Of a DNA stretch of 64,000 bases, positions 12,284 through 23,189 are shown in pieces. The position numbers and the translations under genes are program-made. The notes below the pieces were generated by a model. The model saw only the letters and a list, made by a program, of their open reading frames with translations, was not told where the DNA came from and did no database searches. The DNA is taken from positions 20,562,571 through 20,626,570 of the forward strand of contig OZ022579.1 of NCBI GenBank assembly GCA_963669155.1. The letters are read 5' to 3'. Numbering within the stretch: position 1 is the first letter of the stretch; the number at the start of each line of letters is the position of its first letter. This DNA comes from Arbacia lixula. Taxonomy: Eukaryota > Echinodermata > Echinoidea > Arbacioida > Arbaciidae.

Positions 12284-14872
12284 AGTCATTTTTTCAAACT
12301 GATTTTTCTCAGAATAGAAAATCTCCAATGGCATCACAAAGCAATATTTCTTCTTTTCAGGTATGAAGTTTCAATATAAAACGGGTTTTATACCAGTCAG
12401 GAGCTAGCAAAGCGTAACACTACTTCAAAATGCGAGGAGATAATCAACGAAAATGACATAATATCTTGCCTCAATTTCGATAAACAAAAAATCCGGAAAT
12501 ATAATGATCAATATACCAAAATTTAAAGGAAAAGTTGTAGATTCCCTTTCCTCGTCATTTCGCAATGTGAATAAATTAGCCTTGATGCAAGGCACTTTTG
12601 AAATTGCCATGTCAAAATCTCGCAATATCTCGCTACATCTCGCTACGGATTTTGTCCCGAAATCTGGATCGAGAATATTTATAAATTTGCACCGCAGAGC
12701 TCATTATCGCGCACGCTGCGGCCGGACTGTAAACCATCAGTTTTCAAGTAATTTGCCACATAACAATCTAAAACTTATATTGGGAAATAAAAAAAACTGC
12801 TTTAGTAGACAAAACACAAGAATATTACACAATTTTGAGGCATTGTCCGTGGAAAGGGCTCTGAAGAGACAAGTACTGTATCGTTGCACTTTTTTCAGAA
12901 ACAATACCAAAAGGCATATGCAAGACCCACAGGAAGATGGTTTACAAGATTGATCTTCAAAGTCTAACAGTGTGATGTCCTCAGCGAAGCGTATAATATG
13001 TGACGAGTTTTGCCCCACTGATCAAGACTGCAATCATGCATAATGTTCCAAAGCACGATGTATGGAACCTCAAACATGTCACCCCAAGCTTCCCCACTTC
13101 AGGATTATCTATGCAGGCAGACAACAGCTAATGCCCATGCCACTGTGTTGAAGTATGGACCTTTTAATGTCAAGAACTGTGAATGGTCTGAAAGCAATTG
13201 ATATACCTACAAGTAGTTGTTGAATAGGCCATGAGGGCTCTCAAGGTACAGCTCATAGAACCGTAGTTTTAAAAGACGAAGTATGCATGAGGGTCATCGT
13301 GGCTCATTAATTGTTCTCTGTTCTGTTCTGCTTGTAAACATCTTTTGACCACTTGAGTTCAACATTACAATCAGCAAACTGGTTCAAAGAGTTCAACGAG
13401 AGTAAGTCTGCATGACGTCTTTACCCTTACTACCCCTTACCTTTATTAGGTATAGTGTATCCTGTTGGCAGACATCAAGTACATACATTATGTAAAACCA
13501 TGTTCAAGAAGACAAGTATGCATTTTGCATACATTAGTTACTAAGTTATGTTGGGCATACTTTGGGCATATTTCCGGAATAAGCTTCCATGAAATAAATG
13601 TGCACTAGGTATGAAAATGTAAGTTCCATTAAGAAATGCATAATGTAACTTAAGAATTGGCAGGAATTAAGTACATTTATTTTTGTTGTTAACAATTGGC
13701 GGGAATTAAGTACATTTATTTGTTGTTGTTAAATATGTCAAAAACGTTGATGTATTTTGCAGGCTGAGGTTTTTGCTCTCTGTAGGGAGAAATAAAGGCA
13801 GAGCAGGAATATTGTGGCAAACTAGTGGCAAATGGGCATCTTAATATCATTGAAGGACACGAGAGCTTCCTCACAATAGGCAAAGTAAAAGAGAAATGCT
13901 TTACAGTCAGTGCATGACACTGATAATTTGGAAGGCTAAATAGTACAATGCACATGTATATATTTTAGTCCTTTGTGCCAAGCAGGGTGCTGCTAGGAAG
14001 GAATGCATCATGGCACATTAAAAGAATTAAAGATCCGGGCAGGCTTCAGAATCCTTATAAGAAGCTCACTTTCTTTCCTCATTGACAAATATCCTCTCAG
14101 AAAAATCTTGGCAGAAATTGATCATGAAACCTTACAACCAGTTTCGTTAGCTCTATTTCTTTTGTGAAATTGTGATGGACAATGTATAAACCATGTCATT
14201 TAATTGCCTCATTACATCAAGCAAAGATATTTCCTGCGCTAATCCTCCACAGAAGAATACTGTGCTCACTTGTTTCTAACATTACTCTCTGAACAGCATT
14301 TTTTTTTTAAATATACCAAAAGAATAAACCACACAGTTCATTTGAGGTTGATGCATGGGGTACAATGAAACTAATTTCATACCATTCTTGCAAGTACTTT
14401 CCTACATGGGACATCTTAAGCTTTATCAATGACAAACATCTATTTTCCCTCTTATGTGATTTGACTTCCATCTTACTCAATTAAATGTTCATACTGTGGC
14501 ATTGCCTCAAATGGTATAAATGACTGCCTAAAAGCAAAAAATATGTGCTTTATAACTACTGCTGAGACGCAGTCACGGGTGAGAGCTAAAAATCACCCTC
14601 TTTCCGCAGGGAGACCGAGGGAAAGCTCTAGTTTAGAGAGCAACAAAATGCTTCAATGGTATTCAACAAATTAATAACGTTCTCATTGCTCTCTTTAGTG
14701 GGATGGCGTTGTTAAACTACCCTGGCCTACGAAAAGACTAAAGTAATTCAACTACCATGCCATTGATATATATGCCTCTGTTTCTTTGTTAGTGTCATCT
14801 GGTTGAATCTTCTATGCTCAGAAAACTTATAGGGCACAGTCAAAAATGTACCATTTAATTTTTTGTTGGAAT
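12284..14872. other. Unassigned stretch with a small tandem duplication
   Basis: No gene is recognised. A 149-codon frame at 12504-12953 has no identifiable domain and normal background composition. At 13640-13730 a unit containing GGAATTAAGTACATTTATTT is duplicated in tandem. A partial repeat of the stem at 11577 lies at about 12390-12412. Confidence 0.5.
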
Positions 14873-15470
14873 TGTTATAAATTTGTGTAAGTTGTACATA
14901 TAGCCATTAAATGAGATGCAGTCTATGTGGTTGTGAAATTCCTCATTCTAGAAATCAACACTGCGCAATTCCTCCTTGGTGAAATCAACATTGCGCAATG
15001 TGTACTTCCTGGAAGATTCTGGAATTTGCGGGAGCTATCTGGGCCAGGTGTTATTTACATAAAAGAATGTTACACCTAGCTGGGACTCATTAACATAATA
15101 AAGGAGGCACTGGCTGGAGTGTGCCTGTGGAGTTCAGTGACCTTTTGGGCCAGTGATGACTCATCAGTGTAATCTGGGTCAGGTCAATATGGTTTGTCAT
15201 ATATTTCTAGATGTACTGAGAAATTTCTCGATACACAGATGATAAAACGTTCTAGAATGTACAGATCGTAATATATATATAAGCGGTTTGGGGACATGAG
15301 TTCAGAGTTTTTATATCATCTTGCTCCAGTCAGCTGTGGTAATAGTAACCTGCATGAGAGTTTTGTCATCTTACTCCAGTAACCTGTAGTAATAGTAACC
15401 TGCATCTATGAATTTCTTGTGACCTTGGCTCGATACACACCTGTGGATTTATACGAGGATTTTCTCTGCA
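14873..15470 (+). mobile_element. Truncated LTR of the Gmr1-like family
   Basis: Begins TGTTATAAATTTGTGTAAG, the family LTR start, and follows the LTR order (GTGGTTGTGAAATTCCTC, ATTGCGCAATG, TTATTTACAT, GGCCAGTGATGACTCATCA, CTCGATACACACCTGTGG) up to TTTTCTCTGC at about 15470. There the last third is missing. It contains a local duplication of the CATCTTGCTCCAGT/AGTAACCTGCAT segment at about 15315-15405. Sense orientation is plus. No polypurine tract or internal region adjoins it. Confidence 0.8.
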
Positions 15471-16139
15471 TCGATAATTACCACAAATGCTCGGATTAAC
15501 GAACCCTTCTTCTAGGTATAGTCAATTTACGTGGTGCGGAATTACGAACCTTCATAATATCGAACTGTAACTATTAAGACATGGTATAAGACTAATTTTT
15601 CTATGCCTTGTCCTGGCCATGATTTTAACTATCCCATTGCACAAGCTCTACTTGTCACTTATTCCTTTCCACAGCTAGCCGTTGATTGTTGAAAAATAGG
15701 GAAAATGTTGCTTTTTCCTCTACATTGTTGAATTAGTCATTTGTCAAGTAAAGGAACATGATATATATTGCATGAAATGATATCAAAATCTAGGATATAC
15801 TGAAATATTGGAACACTTGTGAAGATATATTGAACCAATTACACATATTTTAATTGAAAAGATATTGATACTTTCCTTCCCTTTACTTGCGAGCAAAATG
15901 ATCCCTTAGGAGTCATGACACCAGTATCAGCTTTATGTTTGCTGGCAACATGACGTCAGTGGGTTCTCATGTAAGTCTGTTCCACAGACTCTCAAAATAA
16001 AATATTACATATAGATGTGGGCTGCCACTGGAGGAAACATCACAGAATATTCATATCGAGGGGATCATTTGCACTGATGCGCTGAGGGACTTACTTGTTC
16101 CTGAAGCAGCAGTGCAAAACCCTGAAGTTTGAACATTTT
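15471..16139. other. Unassigned stretch
   Basis: Nothing recognisable as a gene or element. Sequence is AT-rich, including a run of ATATATTG-like motifs near 15800. The dispersed repeat array starts at about 16140. Confidence 0.45.
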
Positions 16140-16409
16140 GTGACAAGGTGGTTCGCGAACCACGAGTCTCGCCTGATTTTGCAATCAATAAACAGCGCTA
16201 AGTTTTTTTCAAATACTTTTTCAAACCTTTTGACCCCTAGATGACCTTTTACCCCATCAGCCTCATGAAGAAATACATGTGGTATTACCCAAGGATCATT
16301 TATACCTAGTGTGATCACAACTGATGCAGAAATAAAGAAATGAGAGCAGTCAAACAAAAACTTTGAGAAAAAATGATGCACATGGCCTCATATCATATCA
16401 TATCATATT

Positions 16410-17130
16410 ATTTATAATGCAGATTTCCAGGCACATACGAATAATCTTTTTCTGAATGATAAGACTTTGAAAATTAAAGACTTGTATATTTTTCAGCTTG
16501 GACAGCTAATGTACAAGCTCAGCACTAAACAATTACCTATGCCTCTTAATGATATGTTTGTAAAGAATGATTTGATTCATAGTTACTTCACTCGCCAGGC
16601 GAGCTCCTTCAATCTGCCACTAAATAGAACATCATTTGCTCAAAAGACATTCGTTTTTACTGGTCCAAAACTCTGGAATTCTCTTCCAAATGACATTATA
16701 CAATGCAATTCAATACAAATTTTCAAAAAGAGACTTGGAAGCTTTCTTCTGCATAGCTACTAGGTAATTGCATTTCCCATTTGAATATAATTTGTAGCGT
16801 GCAACTTTGATGTTTGTGTACATTTTGGATTTTATGTATATAATTTCATTGTTTTGCATCTTAAAATGATTTTGTAATTATTTAATCAGTTGTTATTGTT
16901 GTTGTTTTTTTTTCTTTAAGTAATAGTTCATGATATTAACTTTAATAGGGGGGCCTTAACCCTACAAGCTTTGCTTTTTAGTCGGCCCTCCTTCCCTTTC
17001 AATTTGTATTATCTAATTCATTGTATTATGAAAGTTTATTTATATGTATGTTAATCTGTGAATTTAACTATACCATCATTGTAAAAACTGAAAGAGGAGA
17101 AATAAATGAATTGAATTGAATTGAATTGAA
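16410..17130 (+). mobile_element. 5'-truncated CR1-like non-LTR retrotransposon (LINE) insertion
   Basis: The insertion interrupts the tandem array between ATATCAT on the left and ATATCATTTGACC on the right. It carries the last part of a LINE reverse transcriptase ORF (16467-16763), a 3' untranslated region of about 340 bases and an AATAAA near 17100. It ends in (TTGAA)n repeats at 17107-17130. A short microsatellite 3' end in place of poly-A is usual for CR1/L2-type elements. The left junction, with three ATATC repeats, may include a target duplication or slippage. It is a dead 5'-truncated copy in plus orientation. Confidence 0.75.
16467..16763 (+). pseudogene. C-terminal fragment of LINE reverse transcriptase ORF2
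   Basis: The frame encodes about 98 residues ending at a stop after LLHSY. It shows the motif series typical of the C-terminal end of CR1/L2/Jockey-type ORF2 proteins: IFQLGQLMYKLS, then IHSYFTRQ, then a Phe/Thr-rich stretch, then GPKLWNSLPNDI and FKKRLGSFLL. In complete elements this segment follows the reverse transcriptase and lies just before the 3' UTR, as it does here. The endonuclease and RT domains are absent because the insertion is 5'-truncated, so this fragment has no activity. The clade call (CR1-like) is from motif memory, not from a tree. Confidence 0.75.
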
Positions 17131-17236
17131 TATCATTTGACCTTTTGACCCCTAGATGACGTTTAACCCATCAGCCTCATGAGGACACATGTGGTATATT
17201 ACTCAAGGATCATTTGTACAAAGTGTGATCACAATT

Positions 17237-17617
17237 CTCCCTATCGCATATAGCTCTACGAATCTGAACGTGTGTGGCGCTCTAATTTTTTTCCCTTTAA
17301 TTCTTGGGATATGAACTTCCGGTCCACGAACATTCGGCAATAAGGGACCAGGGTATCCAACTAATTTTCATGAATATTAACCCTAAACCTAACCCTGATC
17401 TTAACACTAACCCTAAACCTTATGCTAAACCTAACCCTGACCCTAACCACAACCCTACACAAAATTTTCACTGCTTAATTCATAAAAAAAAAGTGATTTC
17501 TTGGTCACTTTCTGCCGACAACCAGCTCTTACCGGAAGTATACGTCCCAAGAGCAATCGATCAGATATCGGTATCGTGAGGTGATATCGCTTGATATCGG
17601 CTATATGCGATAGGGAG
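17237..17617. mobile_element. MITE with AATT target duplication and internal telomere-like repeats (copy 1)
   Basis: Ends are CTCCCTATCGCATATAGC and GCTATATGCGATAGGGAG, inverted copies of each other. AATT flanks both sides (17233-17236, 17618-17621). Neighbouring units of the host array read TCACAATTGATGCAG or TTACAATTGATGCAG with one AATT, so AATT is the target duplication. The middle (about 17375-17455) is a degenerate array of ACCCTAAACCTA-type units, like the animal telomere repeat. Short GATATC-rich stretches lie near the right end. No protein is encoded. A second copy is at 50146-50535. Confidence 0.85.
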
Positions 17618-18078
17618 AATTGATGCAGAAATAAAGAAATGAGAGCAAGTCAAACAAAAACTTTGAGAATAATGATGCACATGGCCTCATATCATTTGAC
17701 CTTTTGACCCCTAGATAACCTTTAACCCCATCATCCTCATGAATATACATGTGGTATTACCCAATGATCATTTGTACCAAGTGTGATTACAATTGATGCA
17801 GAAATAGAGGAATGAGAGCAAGTCAAACAAAAAAATTGAGAAAAATGATGCACATGGCCTCATATCATTTGACCTTTTGACCCCTAGATGACCTTTGACC
17901 CCAGCATCCTCATAGCGCCACGTGTGGTATTACCCAAGGATCATTTGTACCGAGGTTGATCACAATTGATACAGAAAAGAAATGAGAGCAAGGTAAAGAA
18001 AAACTAACATTTTTGTAACAGACTAACAGAAAAAGTGATTACTAGTAAGGTCTCCACCGAACTTCGTTTAAGCGAGAC

Positions 18079-18961
18079 AAAAATGAAAGTTGCCATATAC
18101 GCATCCACAAGATTTTGGCGAAAGGATTTTGATGTTTATTTTCATGTAGAAACAATCAGTGCAAGTAAGTGCCTTGCTGATTGATTATGGTATCGAAACT
18201 GTTAATTAAAAAAAAACTATTGTATGGATAATACATGTCATCAAAATGATTGAATAAGAAGTTCAAAGTAACAAAAATATTCAAGACAAGTTGTCGGGGT
18301 TAAATTATGAGTTTCCATGAATAAAACATGACAATATGAATTGTAAGTGTTCAAACATAAAAGTATGATTGTTCATAATGCAGTGAAGGTGAACATCTCT
18401 ATTGAGGTAACTTTAACTGTTTGAAAATGTAAAAGAAAAATTTGCTACGGCAAAATTTTCTTTCTTCCATGGGGGGAAAGTGTTATAAATTTGTGTAAGT
18501 TGTACATGTAGCCACTAAATGAGATGTAGCCTATGTGGTTGTGAAATTCCTCTGTGTGAAAACTTACCTGCCTGTTAAATAGTGCTTATAAGATCCCGCC
18601 TATGAAAGCCTTACACTCTGTGGATTAATATTTGACCATCTTGGATCATCTATTTGGACTTGACTATCTGGAATACCTGCTCTTCAGCATACAACATTGG
18701 GATCAACATTGCGATCAAAATTTGGGAATACTTGATCGGATTTTCAACTGGACCATCAACGGGAGCTGTGGAGTAATTCGACTACAGTATCCTCCAGCAT
18801 TGTAAGCTAATATTTAAAGGGATGTAGAGTAAGTGATAAAACGATTGTCCACGCTTGACTGTAATGATTTTAAAGTGGAAATACCCCTTATAATAAAAAC
18901 ACATAAATTAAATATTGGTATCATTTTGTTTGATCATTTCTGTTGTGAATTGATCGTAACA
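18079..18961 (+). mobile_element. 3' end fragment of the Gmr1-like element (UTR, PPT and deleted LTR)
   Basis: From about 18079 the sequence matches the region after the RNase H stop of the element at 60596-61077 (AGTTGCCATATA, GCAAGTAAGTGCCTTGC, ATTGTATGGATAATACATGT, GCTACGGCAAAATTTT). A polypurine tract GGGGGGAAAG lies at 18471-18480 and the LTR starts immediately after with TGTTATAAAT at 18481. The LTR ends CGTAACA at 18961, so it is 481 bp against 961 bp in the solo copy. The missing part lies between GAAATTCCTC and AACTTACCTGCC. Only the 3' part of the element is present. Confidence 0.82.
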
Positions 18962-19363
18962 GGCAACATACCGATTTGTCTTGCTGACACGTGACTGCAT
19001 TCAAACAATCAGTAATCAATACTAGACTAACCTGAATAATATAACGCTACATGTTTCTGAATTATCACTAGGTGGGTCTGCATACAAAACAATGACAATC
19101 AATAATACGTGGAAAAGCTCATGTAACGACTATCACACGTAACCATTATATAATACAGTATACATACATGTATACCTGCTTTCTCAAACTCTGTTGGGAT
19201 TTGTTCCATTCTCCTGATGCAATTTCTCTGCTTCTAAGGACTTTGCTTTAATGACGGCATACTGCATAGTAATTATAGCACACATGATTCAGTCTGTGAA
19301 ATCCTTGAGCAGTCTGTTGAGAAGATAATTGCTTATGGGTGAGAACAGAAGAGTCATACAATA
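18962..19363. other. Unassigned stretch
   Basis: Nothing recognisable. AT-rich spacer between an LTR fragment and the pogo/Tigger-like element. Confidence 0.45.
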
Positions 19364-20279
19364 CAAGCAAACCCCGTTATAACGAGGGGGTTGGGACCCA
19401 CACTTTTTCCTTGCTAAAGCCGATTGCTCGCTACCCCAGTACATCAAAACATGCAGAAACTAATGTATCTATAGGACTACACAAACAATAACATATTTAC
19501 CACTAAATGGCTTTGCAAGCATTCAAAACTGAATTCACTAGTAAAATTCACTAAAATTTGTAACATCCCAGTTGAAATAGTAAATATACAGTAAAGGACA
19601 CTTCCAACGCCTCCGTTTACCAACAAATGAAGCAGCTGGGAGGCTCAGTTACCCGGCTTTGCCTGCTGGTAGGACCGCATGTAAGCAATGAATGATCATT
19701 GAACGCAATCTTCATGCACAACCGGTTGCACACATGCGCGGTGTGTAGAGGCTCTTGCCATGTGCGTGCGTGACTGTGTTGATGGTTGGGCGCGGGGTTG
19801 CACACATGCGCAGTGTCACATGTGTGTCGAGGCTCTTGCCATGTGCGTGCGTGACTGTGTTGATGGTTGGGCGCGGGGGCTTGCAGTACCCTGAGCCGTA
19901 TATAGAGATACGGCTCTGGCAGTACCACACGTGCGTAATGTGGACATGCATGTGTGGTCGTGTGTGTGGATTCTTGCACAGTGTGTGTGATCAGCGTTTA
20001 ATGGCACAAACAAAATTGCTTGTGCTGTTGTTGCGTTTCCCTGACTGGACGGCGTGCCTGAAGGGAGTGCTCGTAATAAGGGGGGTCAATTTCCTTTCTT
20101 TTTCTTTATTCTTGGGCGGGGAATTTGCCTCGCTATAGCAGAAATTTCTCTAGAGCCGATCTCGTTATATGAAAACAGAATACAAGGAAGTCTAAGGAAG
20201 AAAAGTCGGGACCCAAGAAATGTCCTCGTAATAACAGGGTTCTCACTATAGCTGTGCTCGTTATAATGGGGTTTGCATG
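19364..20279. mobile_element. pogo/Tigger-like non-autonomous DNA element (916 bp)
   Basis: Left end CAAGCAAACCCCGTTATAAC and right end GTTATAATGGGGTTTGCATG are inverted, and the element is flanked by TA on both sides (19362-19363 and 20280-20281). TA duplications and a 'CAAACCCCGTTATAACGAG' terminus fit the pogo/Tigger branch of Tc1/mariner. Further copies of CTCGTTATA occur inside near the right end. The centre (about 19735-19890) holds two direct copies of a segment containing CTCTTGCCATGTGCGTGCGT. Overlapping short frames there are products of this repeat; no DDE transposase is visible. Confidence 0.78.
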
Positions 20280-20319
20280 TACACTATGACCTTGACAAAC
20301 CTATGTATTATTACCACAG

Positions 20320-20710
20320 CCCATAGGCAGTGGCTGGTTCAGTTACAGGGTTAGTTCATATCAAGTAAGAAAGTGGCTATTGTTCACATCAAGTAAGATA
20401 GTGAATATAATTCACATCAAGTAAGACAGTGGCTGGTTTTGTTATAGTGATAGTTCACATCAGTGCACAAGTGACATACGTAGCTCTGTTATAGGGATAG
20501 TTCACATCAGTACAACTTGGATGGTTCTGTTATAAAGGGATAATTCATATAATTATGAAAATGACTTGCTCTGTTATACAGATAGTTCACATCTGTAAGA
20601 CTTGACTGGTTCTGTTACAGGGATAGTTCACATCGAGTACTGGTACTGCACTGCAGGGATAGTTCACACTTATCAGTGACTGGTACTGCATTACATGGAT
20701 AGTTCACACA
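20320..20710 (+). repeat. Minisatellite, about 40-bp degenerate unit
   Basis: About nine degenerate tandem units carry GTTATAGGGATAGTTCACATC followed by variants of AGTAAGACAGTGGCTGG (shortened where units differ). Units differ by substitutions and small deletions. There are no uniform spacers, so it is a satellite and not a CRISPR-like array. It starts shortly after the pogo/Tigger-like element. Confidence 0.7.
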
Positions 20711-21989
20711 AAGGTGCTGCAAATAATGAGAATCAGGCCATGTTGTAGTAAGTCTAACTGTATCTTTAAAGACATTAATGTGAATCCTCTGTCATCTAGC
20801 TCATTAGCCCTTATGGTGTTAAGTCGACATGAATTAGATAATCTTGTGAGTTACAATATTAAGTATTATACCTCACTCGAATTCTTACCATGTAACATTT
20901 GTTATTTCAATACTTTGTTCAATGAGTTATGCCAATGTAATATTCTAAAGAAAAACAAATTGATAAAAGTTGTAAAATAAGGAAAAAATTATTGATATAG
21001 TAGTTCATGATGCTGTCTTGTTTTAAGGAGATTAGTACGAATTTAAGTAATGGATAATAAAAAACACTCTTTTCTGCCATTCTGTTTCTTCAGATAAATT
21101 GAAAAAATATTTATTACTTTACTTACACTGTAAGTTTGACTAGTATCAGTCAATCTTTCTTCCAATAAACCTGAATGAATTCATGAAGTGTACGTTAACT
21201 AAATCTGATTCATATCAGATTTTTAAAAAACTGGTGCCCGTTCAACTGGAAAGGATGGGCACCAATGCCCCATTGAAATTGGGAACTTTCCATAAGAATG
21301 AGATGTATAGCAAGCGCTACCTTACCATTCGTCTATTACCCCCGGGGCAGGGGAGGCACGGCAGGCCGCTCACTTATCTGCCACAAACATAGAAAGCTTG
21401 GCGGGTCGCAAGTGAGTGAGTGAGTTTATATGTACATACAGTGAAGGTGTACTGCACGTGTGCTGGCATGGCTTAGCGATGGACCACGATATGCATTCAG
21501 AATTCAGCACGCGAATGATAGTAGCCGTCAACAAGACTACAAACCAAATAACGAGCGGTTAGTTCCTATCTCATAAAAAGAAAGCAGAAAAAAAAATTAG
21601 GAGTGGTGAGAATACATTATGAGAATGTAAACAAATAAGATCTTTTCATGATACTTTTAGTTTTGGTAATCCTCAGATTTCTTATGTTTTGCATTGTTTC
21701 ACCAGACACCAGACTGGAAAAATCAAACCAGTGCTCGACGCTTTCGGTCGGGCACTGGTTCATCGACCGATTCCAAATCAGGCTTCGATTACCTTGACAA
21801 AAAAATCATGTACATTCTTATTGAGCCTGTGATGTTGAATACTACTTGTTACTTATACATGTGTTGTGATTTTGTGCTGAAGATGCACTTCAATATGTCT
21901 AGCTATAAATAAAAGGACACATCAATATCTGGTAAAGCATATTATTTCTGCATGATGCATTATGTGAGATATGATGTATGGAGAAATGC
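20711..21989. other. Unassigned stretch with a short hairpin
   Basis: A frame at 20714-20980 (88 codons) has no recognised domain. A hairpin with 13-base arms (AACCAGTGCTCGA and TCGGGCACTGGTT) lies at about 21728-21763. AATAAA-type motifs occur near 21168. I cannot support a gene here. Confidence 0.45.
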
Positions 21990-22879
21990 ATTTGGAAAGG
22001 ATGAGGTAGAAAGGGGAAAGAGGAGGGAGATATTTCAAAGAGATGTGGGGAGGAGAAAGGGATAGGGGAAGAGAGAAAGAGAGAGAGGTGGATAGAGAGA
22101 GGGAGAGGGAGAGGAAAAGGGAAGGGGGAAAGAGAGAAAGAGAGGAAAGAGAGAGGAGAGAGGGGAAATAAAGAGGGGGAGGGAGAGGGGTAGGAGAGGG
22201 GAGAAAGGAGAGGGGTAGGAGAGGGGAGAAAGGAGAGAGAGGGGGAAGTAGGAGATAGAGGTAGAAATAGAGTGGTAGAGATGTAGAGAGGTAGAGAGGA
22301 GAGGTAGAAAGGAGAGAGAGAGAGAGAGAAAGGTGAGAGGGGGAAGTAGGAGGTAGAGAGGAGAGGTAGAAAGGAGAGAGAGAGAGAGGGGGGGGGGAAC
22401 AGAGAGAGAGGGAGAAGGAAGAAAGAGGGGAGGGAGAGAGAAAGGAGAGAGGGGGAAGTAGGAGGTAGAGAGGTAGAGAGGAGAGGTAGAAAGGAGAGAG
22501 GGGGGAGACAGAGAGAGAGGGGGAGAAGGAAGAAAGAGGGGAGGGGGGGGGGGGAGAAGGAAGAAAGAGGGGAGGGAGAAAGGAGAGAGGGGGAAGTGGG
22601 AGGTAGAGAGGTAGAGAGGAGAGAGGTAGAAAGGAGAGAGAGAGAAATGGAGGGAGATGGAGGGGAAAGAAAGAGGGAGAGGGAGAGGAAAGAAAGAGGG
22701 GGAGTTGGGAGAGAGAAAAGAGAGGTGGGGGGAAGGAGGAGGTAGAGAGGTAGAGTGGAGAGAGGTAGAAAGGAGAGAGGGAGAGGGGGATAGAGGAAGA
22801 GGAGAGAGAGGAAAGAAAGATGGGGAGGGGGAGGAGGTAAGAGAGGGGAGAGAGGGATAAGTAGGAGGTAGAGAGAGGA

Positions 22880-22933
<54 letters not shown>

Positions 22934-22935
22934 AG
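21990..22935 (+). repeat. Polypurine (GA-rich) tract, about 0.95 kb
   Basis: The plus strand is almost entirely A and G over some 940 bases, with GAGAGA runs, poly-G stretches near 22390 and 22550, and repeated AGGTAGAGAGGAGAGGTAGA blocks of about 120 bp. It is a compound microsatellite. The long reading frame on the minus strand (Ser/Leu/Pro/Phe only) is a product of the CT composition. Such tracts can form triplex (H-DNA) structures. Confidence 0.9.
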
Positions 22936-22977
22936 CGAGAGTGAAGAGACAGGACAGAGAGAGATTCAGAAAATTTA

Positions 22978-23175
22978 TACAGGAAAACTCCTTCATAACG
23001 AGGCGGTCAACATCCACACTTTTTCCTTGCCGATTGCTCGCCATACCAGTACATGATCAAAACATAAAGAAACAAATGCATATAGGGCGATACACATACA
23101 ATAACATATTAAACGCTAGTATTGTAACCTTTTAATGGCTTTTCAAGCATACTTAACTGAATTGACCAGCTAAAA
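22978..23175. mobile_element. Partial copy of the pogo/Tigger-like element
   Basis: The segment (AACTCCTTCATAACGAGG, CACACTTTTTCCTTGCC, GATTGCTCGCCATACCAGTA, AATGGCTTTTCAAGCATA) follows 19369-19560 in order. Only the left end is present, with an extra insertion relative to the first copy. It is cut off by the polypurine tract on one side and the tRNA-like repeat on the other. Confidence 0.7.
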
Positions 23176-23189
23176 ATTCACGCGTTCGC

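Larger units (their letters stand above)
16140..18085. repeat. Tandem array of ~175-bp units, interrupted by a LINE and a MITE
   Basis: Four units share the order: TTGACCTTTTGACCCCTAGATGA, TGTGGTATTACC, AAGGATCATTTGTACC, TGTGATCACAATTGATGCAG, AATGAGAGCAAGTCAAACAA, ATGATGCACATGGCCTCATA. Unit starts lie near 16225, 17137, 17697 and 17870. The first unit ends in ATATCAT repeats and is split from the second by a LINE (16410-17130). The second is split by a MITE (17237-17617). The array ends at 18085 in GAAC...GAGACAAA, which matches in reverse the left edge of the repeat at 2068. (The first motif is longer than shown in any one unit because of substitutions.) No coding function. Confidence 0.78.

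Noticed and set aside
12504..12953. 149-codon plus-strand frame
   Set aside because: No domain, no splice or promoter context, and composition like the surrounding non-coding sequence.
17375..17455. Telomere or chromosome end
   Set aside because: The CCCTAA-like array is short, degenerate and enclosed in a MITE with inverted ends and AATT flanks; it is also found at 50298-50378.
19617..20138. 120-127-codon frames inside the pogo/Tigger-like element as a transposase
   Set aside because: They are translations of a duplicated GTGCGTGCGTGACTG-rich segment, open on both strands, without a DDE or HTH motif.
20320..20710. CRISPR-like array
   Set aside because: Animal DNA, degenerate units, no unique spacers of constant length; it is a minisatellite.
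21899..23044. 381-codon minus-strand frame rich in Ser, Leu, Pro and Phe
   Set aside because: It is the CT-strand reading of a GA microsatellite; absence of stops follows from composition, and there is no domain.
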